Of a DNA stretch of 64,000 nt, positions 46,135-54,287 are shown in pieces. Every line of letters starts with the position of its first letter. Position 1 is the stretch's first letter. The translations under genes were made by a program, and so were the position numbers. The stretch comes from Bacteroides eggerthii (GTDB lineage: Bacteria > Bacteroidota > Bacteroidia > Bacteroidales > Bacteroidaceae). Below the pieces are notes generated by a model, which saw only the letters and a program-made list of their open reading frames with translations, did not search any database and was not told the origin of the DNA. The stretch spans positions 1,582,001-1,646,000 of the forward strand of contig NZ_CP102258.1 of the NCBI RefSeq assembly GCF_025146565.1, given 5' to 3'.

Positions 46135-46312
46135 TCACTTGGCCACTTCAACCGACATCTTACGGAATTCCTTAAGCAAACTCCTTAATTCCAACGTAGC
46201 TTTACGTGCTTTCATACCTGCCACATTGTTGCCTTTGGAAACCAGCTGTTCCACATCTTTTTGAAAACGGCAAATTTTCTCTGAATGTCAACAAGAAGTT
46301 TGTTTATATCCT
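46135..46312 (-). pseudogene. Remnant of a histone H1-like (Hc1) protein gene
   Basis: The minus strand encodes DVEQLVSKGNNVAGMKARK followed by a basic helical tail ending EVAK and a stop at 46,135-46,137, as in small Bacteroides histone H1-like nucleoid proteins. The upstream part (LFKDINKLLVDIQ) is in another frame because one T is missing near 46,268, and no start codon is present. Confidence 0.65.
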
Positions 46313-46683
46313 TAAAAAGTGTTTATTGACCAGTGATTTTATAATCATAGTTACAAAAATAAGATTTAAATTCCAAATAATTAAATGTTCCAGTCTCTTT
46401 TTATTGAAAAGACTACGAAGGACACATAAGGTTCAGGAGCAATTCCTCGTTTGGAACCACTTGTTGAAATCGCAATGATAAAGTTCTTAGCCTATATGGA
46501 GCACTCCAGAGGTTTTATACTCATTTTTTTGATACTTATTTTGTACGGTGGGGATTTTTTCTTTACCTCTTTCGCATGACAATAGCCGACTATCCATGAC
46601 TATTCCTGCCAGTGTGCCGGTCGTGCTTGCCTCTCATGTTTTTTTCCCTTATATTCGCTCCGACATTTAAATGAGTTGAAAAT

Positions 46684-47007
46684 ATGGAAATATGCTACAT
46701 CGAGGCCGGTGTCCTTGAGAGGATGCTAGCACGTGTCGAGAGCCTGTCCACACATGTGGACAGATTGTATGAGAGAAACCGCTGTAAGGAACCCGGCGAG
46801 TGACTGGACGGCCAGGATGTCTGCCTGCGCCTTGACATCTCGCCGCGTACCCTGCAGACCCTCCGCGATACTGGACGGCTGGCGTTCACCCGCCTCCAGC
46901 GGAAGTTCTATTACAAACCCGAGGATGTGGAGAAGCTGATGACCTACGTTGGCATCAGACGCAAGGAGAAGGCGGTGAGGGAAAGAAGAAAGAACGGATA
47001 CCTTTAA
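46684..47007 (+). pseudogene. Helix-turn-helix protein with internal TGA
   Basis: The frame runs 107 codons from MEICYIEAGVLERML to RRKNGYL. Codon 40 is TGA (46,801-46,803), between KEPGE and LDGQDVCLRLDISPRTL. In Bacteroides homologues I remember this place as Trp (GEWL). The C-terminal part is a MerR/excisionase-type HTH (RTLQTLRDTGRLAFTR). It precedes a second HTH gene by 12 bases. It is either a nonsense pseudogene, re-initiated as a shorter protein, or recoded. Confidence 0.65.
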
Positions 47008-47019
47008 AGAACGGAAGAA

Positions 47020-47313
47020 ATGGAAGGAATTATCGATAAGGAAGACGGGCGCATCCGCAGGTTCTTCGCCCTGCTGGACAATATAGAGAAAAAAGTGGAA
47101 CGTCTTGCCTGTGACAACCGTCCTCCCTTCAACGGGGAACAGTTCCTGACCGACAGGGAGCTTTCCGAGACATTGAAGATCAGCCGCAGGTGCCTGCAGG
47201 ATTACAGGGACCAAGGACGGATTCCCTATATCCAGCTCGGTGGGAAGATCCTGTACAGGCAGTCGGACATCGAGAAGCTGCTGGAGGAGAATTATCACCC
47301 TGCATTGGTATAA
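47020..47313 (+). CDS. Helix-turn-helix (excisionase-like) protein
   Basis: The 97-residue protein has a basic HTH of the HTH_17 type: FLTDRELSETLKISRRCLQDYRD, then GRIPYIQLGGKILYRQSDIEKLL. Such proteins accompany integrases of Bacteroides elements and act as excision or control factors. It converges on the two integrase genes and shares a terminator with them. Confidence 0.85.
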   Translation: MEGIIDKEDGRIRRFFALLDNIEKKVERLACDNRPPFNGEQFLTDRELSETLKISRRCLQDYRDQGRIPYIQLGGKILYRQSDIEKLLEENYHPALV

Positions 47314-47331
47314 TATCGTATTCAAGTTTAA

Positions 47332-47373
47332 GGATTGCCGCCGGAATTGCATTTACGATTCCGGCGGCAATCC
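47332..47373. terminator. Bidirectional terminator between HTH and integrase genes
   Basis: GGATTGCCGCCGGAAT (47,332-47,347) pairs perfectly with ATTCCGGCGGCAATCC (47,358-47,373), a 16-base stem with a 10-base loop between convergent genes. Confidence 0.88.
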
Positions 47374-47377
47374 TTAT

Positions 47378-48595
47378 TTAGTCGGCGGCTTCCTTGCCGG
47401 CCGCATCCGCGGACTTTCTTCTTTCCATCAGCCGGTCCATGTCCGAGGATATCTTCCGGTCGGTGACCTGGGCGTAGACCTGCGTGCTGTCGATGTTTGT
47501 ATGGCCCATCATCCTGGCGATGCTCTCTATCGGAATACCCGCGGTCAGCGTCAGGGTCCCGAACGAATGCCGGGCCATATGGTAGGACAGGTTCTCCCTC
47601 ATCCCCAGTGCCACGCCCATCCCGTGCACCTCGTACCAGAGGACGTCGCGGACAGGCAGCGGGAATACCGGCTTGCCCTCATCCGTGGTGTTGTAAAGCT
47701 CCAGTATCTGTTCGGCCACGGGGTGCAGCGGGATGAACGCCTCCACGTCCGTCTTGGCCCGGCGGATGCGGATATACCTTCTCCCTTCCGAGGTCTTCCC
47801 GATGTGCCGGGGATGGAGAGCCCTCGTGTCCGCGTAGGCAAGCCCGGTCATACAGGAGAAGATGAATGTCCTGCGCGCCAGCTCCATCATCGGGTCGGGC
47901 ATCGGGGTCTCCATCATCCGCTTCAGTTCATTGCGGCTGATATGCCTTAGTTTAGGTGCATCTTTCTTCTCGTATGCCACATCTTCTATCGGGTTGGTCC
48001 GCAATACTTCCCGGTCCACGGCGATGTAGATGAGCCGGTTGAGCCAGCACAGGCAGTGGTTCACATGCCCGTTCCTGTGTCCCAGCTCCTTCTTGAGAAA
48101 GACCTTGAACGATTCGGCGAACTCCCCGGTGATGTCCGAAAAGGCGATGTCCTTCATCCCGCGGGATTCGACGAACTGCCTGAGATTGAGCTGTGTGGTC
48201 TTCGACTGGCGGTAGGTCGAGGTGGAGTTGATCTCCTTGGAGCGGACCCTGAGACGTTCGCGTTCCACCTCTCCGGCCTGCAGGAGATATTCCGGCACGG
48301 AATTGGCACCTGACACGGTGGTCTTGAGCAGCTCGGCCGTGACCACCCCCTGGTTCCTCAGCAGGTTCCCGTACGCCTTCTCCAGCCGGCTGCGGAAGGC
48401 GGCAAGGCGGTTGTTCTCCCTGACTGTTTTGGTTTCATACTTCTTGCTGTCCCAGTCACCGGGCCTGCAATAGATGCCGGTGGTAACGGCTGACTTCTTG
48501 CCGTCAATGCTGATGCGGCAGAGGACGGCGGTCGTACCGTCCGATTTCACCTTGTTACGGTTGATGTAGAATAAGAGTTTGAATGTACTGCGCAT
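47378..48595 (-). CDS. Tyrosine recombinase (integrase), second of tandem pair
   Basis: The 405-residue protein has an arm-binding N-terminus (FKLLFYINRNKVKSDGTTAV), a core-binding domain and a catalytic domain. Arg I is in SCMTGLAYAD context, the Lys in IRRAKTDVEAF, HxxR in YHMARHSFGT, the next His in MMGHTNI and the Tyr in STQVYAQVT. Arg I appears replaced: the usual TGLRxSD reads TGLAYAD, as in many Bacteroides integrases. It lies 20 bases after a similar integrase gene, probably in one transcript. Confidence 0.93.
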   Translation of the reverse strand: MRSTFKLLFYINRNKVKSDGTTAVLCRISIDGKKSAVTTGIYCRPGDWDSKKYETKTVRENNRLAAFRSRLEKAYGNLLRNQGVVTAELLKTTVSGANSVPEYLLQAGEVERERLRVRSKEINSTSTYRQSKTTQLNLRQFVESRGMKDIAFSDITGEFAESFKVFLKKELGHRNGHVNHCLCWLNRLIYIAVDREVLRTNPIEDVAYEKKDAPKLRHISRNELKRMMETPMPDPMMELARRTFIFSCMTGLAYADTRALHPRHIGKTSEGRRYIRIRRAKTDVEAFIPLHPVAEQILELYNTTDEGKPVFPLPVRDVLWYEVHGMGVALGMRENLSYHMARHSFGTLTLTAGIPIESIARMMGHTNIDSTQVYAQVTDRKISSDMDRLMERRKSADAAGKEAAD

Positions 48596-48615
48596 GATAA
48601 TGATATTTTTTAGGA

Positions 48616-49845
48616 TTAAAGAATGAGTTTCAAATCACGGGTCGTCTCGATGAACCTGTCCATGTCCTCGAACAGTCTCTTAGGGGTCACGCGCGCGTAG
48701 ACTTGGGTGGTCTTTATGTTGGAGTGTCCCAGCATTTTGCTGATGGTCTCGATCGGAACCCCCTCCTCGAGCGTGACCAGGGAGGCGAAAGAATGTCTTC
48801 CCATGTGGTAGACGAGGTCCTGGCTGAGCCCCGCCATCAGGCGCAGGGATTTCATGTTGGCCCTGAGCGTGTGGTAGTCCTGCGGCGGGAAGAGGGTGGC
48901 GCGGGTATCGTCACGGTACTTTTCGATCAGTGCGAGGGCCTCCGGCAGCAGCTTGACGCGTCCGAGGTAGTCGGTCTTCTTCCGCCGGTATTTCAGCCAG
49001 AGGCTGCCCTCGTCATCCCAAAAGAGGTTCTCCCGGGTGATGCTTACCGCATCGGCATAGGCGGTACCGGTGTAACAGGCGAAGAGGAAGAGATCCCGGG
49101 TGATGACATGTGACCTGCGTTTTTCTGGTATCTCCAGATCACGCAGCTTCTCGAAATTCTCACGGCTGAGTGCTTTCGGTGTTGTCTCCTTCTGCTTGGG
49201 CAGCTTGAAGTGGCAGAAATGATATTTCTCCGAGTGCCCTTCCTTGTAGGCGATGCGGCAGATCTTTTTCAAGATAGACAGGTAATGGCGCACCGTCTCC
49301 ATCGCCAGTCTCTTCTTTTCCAGGCAGAAGTCCTGGTAGTCACGGATGAACTGCTCGTTGAGCTGTCCGAAAGCAAGGTCCGAGACCTTGAATTCCGTTT
49401 TGATGAATTCGGCAAGGGTGCGCCGGGTGTACACGTAGGTCGACATTGTTGTCGGCGCACGGTCCACGCCTACACGGGCCTTCATCTCTTCATTGTGCCG
49501 GTCGAGAAGTTTGAGCAGGGTCATCTGCATGCCCGCGTTACCCTGGAACATGTCCCTGACCGCGGCGGCATCGAAATCCTTTTTCCTTTCCATGAGGGAA
49601 TTGAAGGCCGAGTGTACGGCAAGCAGCAGTCTCTCTATTTTTTCATTGGTCTCCACCGCTTCACGGCTCTTGCCGTTCAGCCGGCTCTCACGTGCGTTCC
49701 ATAGTCCGGGGGTACAGGAGAGCTTGCAGCTGAACTGCGCCATCGTGCGGTTGAGGGTGATCCGTCCCATGATCGGGGCCTTGCCGGTCTTGTCCGGCTC
49801 GCTCTTTTTCAGGTAGAGCAGCACCTTGAATTTTTCCACTTTCAT
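48616..49845 (-). CDS. Tyrosine recombinase (integrase), first of tandem pair
   Basis: The 409-residue protein starts MKVEKFKVLLYLKKSEPDK. Catalytic features are ACYTGTAYAD (Arg I position occupied by Ala), RRKKTDYLGRVKL, HMGRHSFASL, MLGHSNIKTTQVYARVT with the Tyr. It is related to the decayed integrase at 28,204. With its neighbour it is the probable integration machinery of the inner element. Tandem tyrosine recombinases can act jointly on insertion; here this is inferred. Confidence 0.93.
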   Translation of the reverse strand: MKVEKFKVLLYLKKSEPDKTGKAPIMGRITLNRTMAQFSCKLSCTPGLWNARESRLNGKSREAVETNEKIERLLLAVHSAFNSLMERKKDFDAAAVRDMFQGNAGMQMTLLKLLDRHNEEMKARVGVDRAPTTMSTYVYTRRTLAEFIKTEFKVSDLAFGQLNEQFIRDYQDFCLEKKRLAMETVRHYLSILKKICRIAYKEGHSEKYHFCHFKLPKQKETTPKALSRENFEKLRDLEIPEKRRSHVITRDLFLFACYTGTAYADAVSITRENLFWDDEGSLWLKYRRKKTDYLGRVKLLPEALALIEKYRDDTRATLFPPQDYHTLRANMKSLRLMAGLSQDLVYHMGRHSFASLVTLEEGVPIETISKMLGHSNIKTTQVYARVTPKRLFEDMDRFIETTRDLKLIL

Positions 49846-49959
49846 AACGCTCTTTTTAGGTTGTAAAAATACTCCTTTGAAAAGCGTCCTTTGGCATGCA
49901 AAACATTGATAAACAGTGAATACAAATCCGCTTTGTTCCTATCGGTAAAAACTTGGTTA

Positions 49960-50093
49960 CCTGCCGTTGTTTCCGAAACAGGCGGCTAACAGTCTGGTAA
50001 CTGAAACGCTGCAATATTTTGTTTTCTTTTGCAGGTCTGTTTATTATGCAATTTTCGCAAAATGCTTAATTATAAACGATTTACGTTTAATTC
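49960..50093. promoter_or_regulatory. Candidate recombination/control site region at the right end
   Basis: A 13-base palindrome TGTTTCCGAAACA lies at 49,968-49,980. Two GGTAAC-type repeats are near 49,954 and 49,996. The direct repeat CAATATTTTGTTTTCTTTTG starts at 50,012. An imperfect palindrome, TAAACGATTTACGTTTA, lies around 50,073-50,089 and recalls the left-end hairpin. The set is what arm-type integrase sites would look like. Confidence 0.5.
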
Positions 50094-50137
50094 TCGTCAT
50101 TCTGTTTTTTATTGCATTTCTAAATTTTACTTATTCT

Positions 50138-50833
50138 GCACGGCACACATTCTCTACCATCATGTGCCGTAGGGGTGTTCCGAGAGAGGATATAATCATT
50201 GCGACGGGCCATGAAGATACCCAGATGTTGGATAAGATATACGCCCACCTGACCGCCAAGGACAAATCCAGGAAGGTGACAACTGCATTCAAGAAGAAGC
50301 TTGGTGACGGCATTTTCGATATGGGAGGCCAGCCAGAACCGGAAGATGGCGAACAGACACCGGCTCCAACTGTTCCGGCCAACCCCAAGCAGAAGACAGA
50401 CGTATTCAACTACGTCTTTGCCGGTGACCTACTGCTGAAACTCTCCAGGCTGAAGAATAAAGGTATAGACATCACAAAACTAGCTGACACTGAGGAAGCC
50501 GTGAAAACACTCAAGGACGTCGGCAGGATAGATGAGATAGACAAGGATAAATACAAGGACAATACACGATTGCGTGATAAGGTAGCCAAGATTGCCTCCG
50601 TCGTATGGTTCATCGCATTCAAACGGAACGATGCGGTACTGATACAGATGTTCCAGAACAATATCACGGAGCTGGGCCTGAGGAACATCTTTCTCAACGG
50701 GGAGATTATGAGGGAGGCCAGGCTCGAATCCCTGATGAATGGCGATGAAAAGGTCCTGAAATTCGTGGAGGTGCTGAATATCAGAAGCATGGAGGAGCTG
50801 GAGGAGTATGAAAAGCGGGATAAGGGTAGATAA
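50138..50833 (+). pseudogene. Tyrosine recombinase, C-terminal part (of the gene at 26,620)
   Basis: The native frame resumes ARHTFSTIMCRRGVPRE with the catalytic Arg and His, then ATGHEDTQMLDKIYAHLT with the second His and Tyr. A further 170-residue helical extension ends YEKRDKGR. It begins exactly where the piece at 26,620-27,783 ends. The reading frame is open upstream to 49,967 but that stretch is inner-element DNA encoding no recognisable protein. The fragment alone cannot be active. Confidence 0.88.
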
Positions 50834-50924
50834 TATTTATAATATAATGGTAAAATATATTTTCAGATAATATAGAAAATGAAAGTACGAAGCTGATACA
50901 TATCAAGGAAAATACTACTTCCCG

Positions 50925-52110
50925 AAAGCACAGACATCGCTTTCCAAGGAGGGTAAATATCATCCGCTGGTGGGTAAACACTATATTTCAGGTGGGTAAA
51001 CGTTCAAAATACAGCTCCTTGAGAAATACAGTACAAAACGATTTTTTGAATTGAATATTAATTGGTTAAGTGATGAAAAACTATCTATCCTTAGAGTGTG
51101 TAAAACGCTACACACCTATACATGATGTAAACATAGAAAAAAAAGTGGTTTATCGTGCTTCACAGAATGTGCATAGCACTGCACGAATATGTAAAATATT
51201 TACATTGCTCCAATTCCATATTCTAATCCTTAAATAGTCATATATCCAACATTTCATCCCAAATCTGTATGGGCAATGATGAATAGGGTGGATGAGTAAC
51301 CAATACAGAGTTTTAAATTCTTTTCTGATAAATGGATCCCGATGGCTTGATTTGTTACAGAGAAAATGAGATGGCGCAGGGTATTGCCTTGAACAACATA
51401 AGTCTCATTTATTTACATTTCAAAAAAACAGTATTTGTTGTAACCATGTTGAACATCCCCACATGTGAAACATAGAAAGTAAGTGTAAAGTCCTTGTCTC
51501 TTTCCTTCCGATAGTGAACTGTAACCATGTAACGCAATTATAAGAAGCATAAGAAATATGTCTGACGGTCTAAAAACGTTTTTCCATAAAAGTAAAGTTA
51601 CAGTTACATTACGTAATAATATCTTGTAAATCAACAGAAATGCTATCAAGGTTGCATTGTAGGGTTACATAATAAGGTTACACAACAAGGTTACAGTTCC
51701 CCCTATTAGGTTACAACGGAAAATTTCGGTTACACCCGTATTGGACATAGCTGAAACCAACGGGAAAGTTGCCAACCTGTTACAATCATCCAACACTTCA
51801 TCCCAAATCCGTACGGGTAATGATGAATAGGGTGGATGAGTGGCCAATACAGAGTCCGGTTACCGGATTAGTTCCCATACTGATACTGAGATGCCCCTTC
51901 TACCAATGATGAACCGGCAGTAAACTACATCTTATATTCATCTCTTTTTTATAACTAACCGCCCGCTGTATTAAGTATTAGTCAGAGCAGCAAAAGAGTC
52001 ATAATATCCTTACCGGCTGAATGATAATATCCCTTCAGTTCCATACTTTAATACTCCACAATGCAAGGGAGATGAACGGGCAATAGATAAACGTGCCTGG
52101 AGTAATGTGG
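50925..52110. repeat. Long repeat copy A with 21-base iterons and GTTACA array
   Basis: At about 50,950-50,997 three iterons (GGAGGGTAAAT, GGTGGGTAAAC, GGTGGGTAAAC) lie 21 bases apart. The stretch to 51,310, and again 51,788-52,060, matches copy B at 56,563-57,190 with divergence. Between these two parts is an extra segment of about 480 bases bounded by direct repeats of about 65 bases (51,246-51,310 and 51,788-51,855) and holding eight GTTACA motifs at 51,597-51,784, three of them 13 bases apart. No gene is supported; 52,110-52,690 shows nothing recognisable. Confidence 0.75.
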
Positions 52111-52711
52111 AGAGAGTTTTATATTTCCTCCCGTTTATTATTCAGGCACTCTTTACTGTTGCCCATTCTCATCAGTCCATAGTCTCAATACTTTTTACCG
52201 TATTTGTTTTTATGGCTGTGAACCGATGATAAAATATGGGGATATTGCATTTTAGGGGATTCAGTCTATTTGCATAATTAAAGTTCACACTTCTCAATAT
52301 TATGTAATCAGCTATAAATCAATAAGCAAACATATAGATTAGTTCACACCTGCTTCTCATGTCACTTCACAGGTATAGGTTCCCATGTTACTTCACAGCT
52401 TCCCACCTCGGTTTCACCCAATAAATGACAAATATTATCCAGTATGTTTGATACTATCCTTCGCTGTCTTTCCCGTATCTGAGTAACAATATTAACAAGT
52501 TCTACACACCATATTGCCAACTGAAACCAACTTAACCAAAGTAAACTATAGAAAATAAGAACATCCGTTACCGCTTGTTTGTTGCATTGCCGGTCTTATG
52601 AATACTGAGCCTTGTTCTGTAATCTGAAACAAGATGGATTATGATTATTAGTAAATAAAATGGGGCCTAAAAGTTTTTTTGTGTTCCCTCTGTGTTCCCG
52701 TAGATCTTAAA

Positions 52712-52822
52712 TAAAAAAGACCGCCAAGAGTGGAAGCCTCTCAACAGTCTTAATTTCAGTGATTTATTTTGTAGCGGGACCCGGGATTGACCCGTGGACC
52801 TCATGATTATGAAACCGGGCTG
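52712..52822 (-). other. tRNA-Met-like 3' fragment with terminator
   Basis: On the minus strand TTTCATAATCATGAGGTCC resembles an anticodon arm with CAT, followed by a T-arm-like CGGGTCAATCCCG and an acceptor-like GGTCCCGCTACA. The T loop lacks one base, and the 5' half of a tRNA is absent. A terminator-type hairpin (AGACTG...CGGTCT then six T) follows. This looks like the duplicated 3' end of a tRNA gene used as an attachment site, now decayed. Confidence 0.55.
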
Positions 52823-52988
52823 TGCCGATATCTTCCTATATCTTTGCGTTTCACGCTCTTACTTAAGTAGCTCTTTTACAAGGGCAAAGATAATATTTCT
52901 TTTTCATCCGTAATCATGCCATTTCTTCTATTTTCCGGTGATTTGTGCAATTTTCGTGCAATATGGTTTATTCTTTGTTTAAATAGAG

Positions 52989-54287
52989 ATGAAATTTTGT
53001 TTGTATAAGAAAAAATGCGAATTTTGTGAAAATATAGTAATTAATAACTTTGAGATAGACATGTATAGTTTGGTGTTTTCTGGTACTGAATTACAAAAGC
53101 TTACAACTCAATATGAACGTCGTAGTTTGGGACTGAATCGTGAGGAATTAATTTCTCAGATAGAATCTTGCTGTCTTCATGATATATTGGAAGGTATATA
53201 TCAATTTCATATAAATTATGTAGGTGGTTTATATATAAATGGGAAAGAAAAGGGAACTATAGATTATTTGTGCCAGAATCTAATAATAAGAAAGTTATAT
53301 CAAAATATAAAGCGGGTATATAATGTTTCTCAGGCAAATAGAAACCAAATAATTAGGCAAGTAAAAATTATATTAGAAGATCCCTATCCATTGTGGATAA
53401 TAAGATTAGATATAAAGTCATTTTACGAAAGTATAGATCGTGATGTTGTTTTGAATAAACTTAAAAGCGATAGTAGGGTCAATTATCAGACAATAGAATT
53501 ATTAGAAAATCTTTTTTCTCATCCTTTAATTTATTCTATAAAAGGACTGCCTAGAGGATTAAGTATTAGTTCGGCTATTTCAGAATTATTTATGAAGTAT
53601 TTTGATTTGGATGTACAAAGAATTAATGGAGTATACTATTATGCGAGATTTGTTGATGATATAATTATTTTTTGTAATTGTGAAAAAGCTAGAGATGAAG
53701 TGTATAATACAATCCCTGTGTTGCTAGAAAAAATGAAATTAACTTTAAATCAGGACAAATCTTATGTTTTAGATGAAACGAAATTGACTTCAAATCAGAA
53801 GTTTAGTTATTTAGGATATTCTTTTTCTCTAAAAAAAATAGGAAAAAATAGGAAACAAAAAAATGAATTATTGGTATCAATTGCTGAAAATAAGGTAGAA
53901 GTGATAAAAACGAAATTAACAAAGGCATTTGTGAGATTTATTCACGATAAAAATTATGATATGCTTGTTAATAGAATAAAATATCTTACTGGGAATTTTA
54001 CAGTTGGTAACATTGCTGATTTAACTCCCATAAAATCAGGGGTTTATTTTAATTATAAAATGATAAGTGAATCAGAAAAAGAAAGGCAACTTCGAGAGCT
54101 AAATTTATATTATAATAAGATGTTGCACTGTAAAAAAGGCAGTTTTGGATATAAACTGTCTTCTTTATTGAGTAAAGAACAAAAAAAAAGATTGTCTAAG
54201 TATTCTTTTTATTTTGGATTTGAAAATCATGTGTCTCATTATTTTCATTCCAAATTACTTTGTGAAATAAAAAAATGTTGGCTATGA
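52989..54287 (+). CDS. drt3a: Antiviral reverse transcriptase, DRT type 3 first subunit
   Basis: The 432-residue reverse transcriptase has motif A in IIRLDIKSFYESID (D141), motif B GLPRGLSISSAISEL (186-200) and motif C ARFVDDIIIF (FVDD 221-224), then the QDKSYVLDETKL region. It has no maturase or endonuclease domain. The pairing with a second, different RT gene overlapping by 4 bases matches the two-RT layout of DRT type 3 (UG3 + UG8). Such systems defend against phages. The gene is very A+T-rich. An associated non-coding RNA is expected but not identified. Confidence 0.78.
   Translation: MKFCLYKKKCEFCENIVINNFEIDMYSLVFSGTELQKLTTQYERRSLGLNREELISQIESCCLHDILEGIYQFHINYVGGLYINGKEKGTIDYLCQNLIIRKLYQNIKRVYNVSQANRNQIIRQVKIILEDPYPLWIIRLDIKSFYESIDRDVVLNKLKSDSRVNYQTIELLENLFSHPLIYSIKGLPRGLSISSAISELFMKYFDLDVQRINGVYYYARFVDDIIIFCNCEKARDEVYNTIPVLLEKMKLTLNQDKSYVLDETKLTSNQKFSYLGYSFSLKKIGKNRKQKNELLVSIAENKVEVIKTKLTKAFVRFIHDKNYDMLVNRIKYLTGNFTVGNIADLTPIKSGVYFNYKMISESEKERQLRELNLYYNKMLHCKKGSFGYKLSSLLSKEQKKRLSKYSFYFGFENHVSHYFHSKLLCEIKKCWL

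Larger units (their letters stand above)
27784..50140. mobile_element. Inner 22.4-kb element inserted in the outer integrase gene
   Basis: The two halves of the outer integrase abut its ends: ...CATACCGCG on the left and GCACGGCACAC... on the right, joining as HTA-RHT. At the right end are two tandem tyrosine recombinases and two helix-turn-helix genes. The cargo is a B12 uptake operon and a GHKL/nuclease gene. Imperfect 13-base repeats (CATACAATCTCTA at 27,793 and CACACATTCTCTA at 50,144) and a 21-base near-identical direct repeat (27,876-27,896 and 50,012-50,032, one mismatch) mark both ends. No transfer genes were found. Confidence 0.8.

Noticed and set aside
49967..50137. N-terminal extension of the right-hand integrase fragment
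   Set aside because: These 57 codons are inner-element DNA that happens to be open; native integrase sequence starts at 50,138.
51413..51847. Minus-strand ORFs with repeated VTLL-like residues
   Set aside because: They are translations of the GTTACA repeat array, not a protein family.
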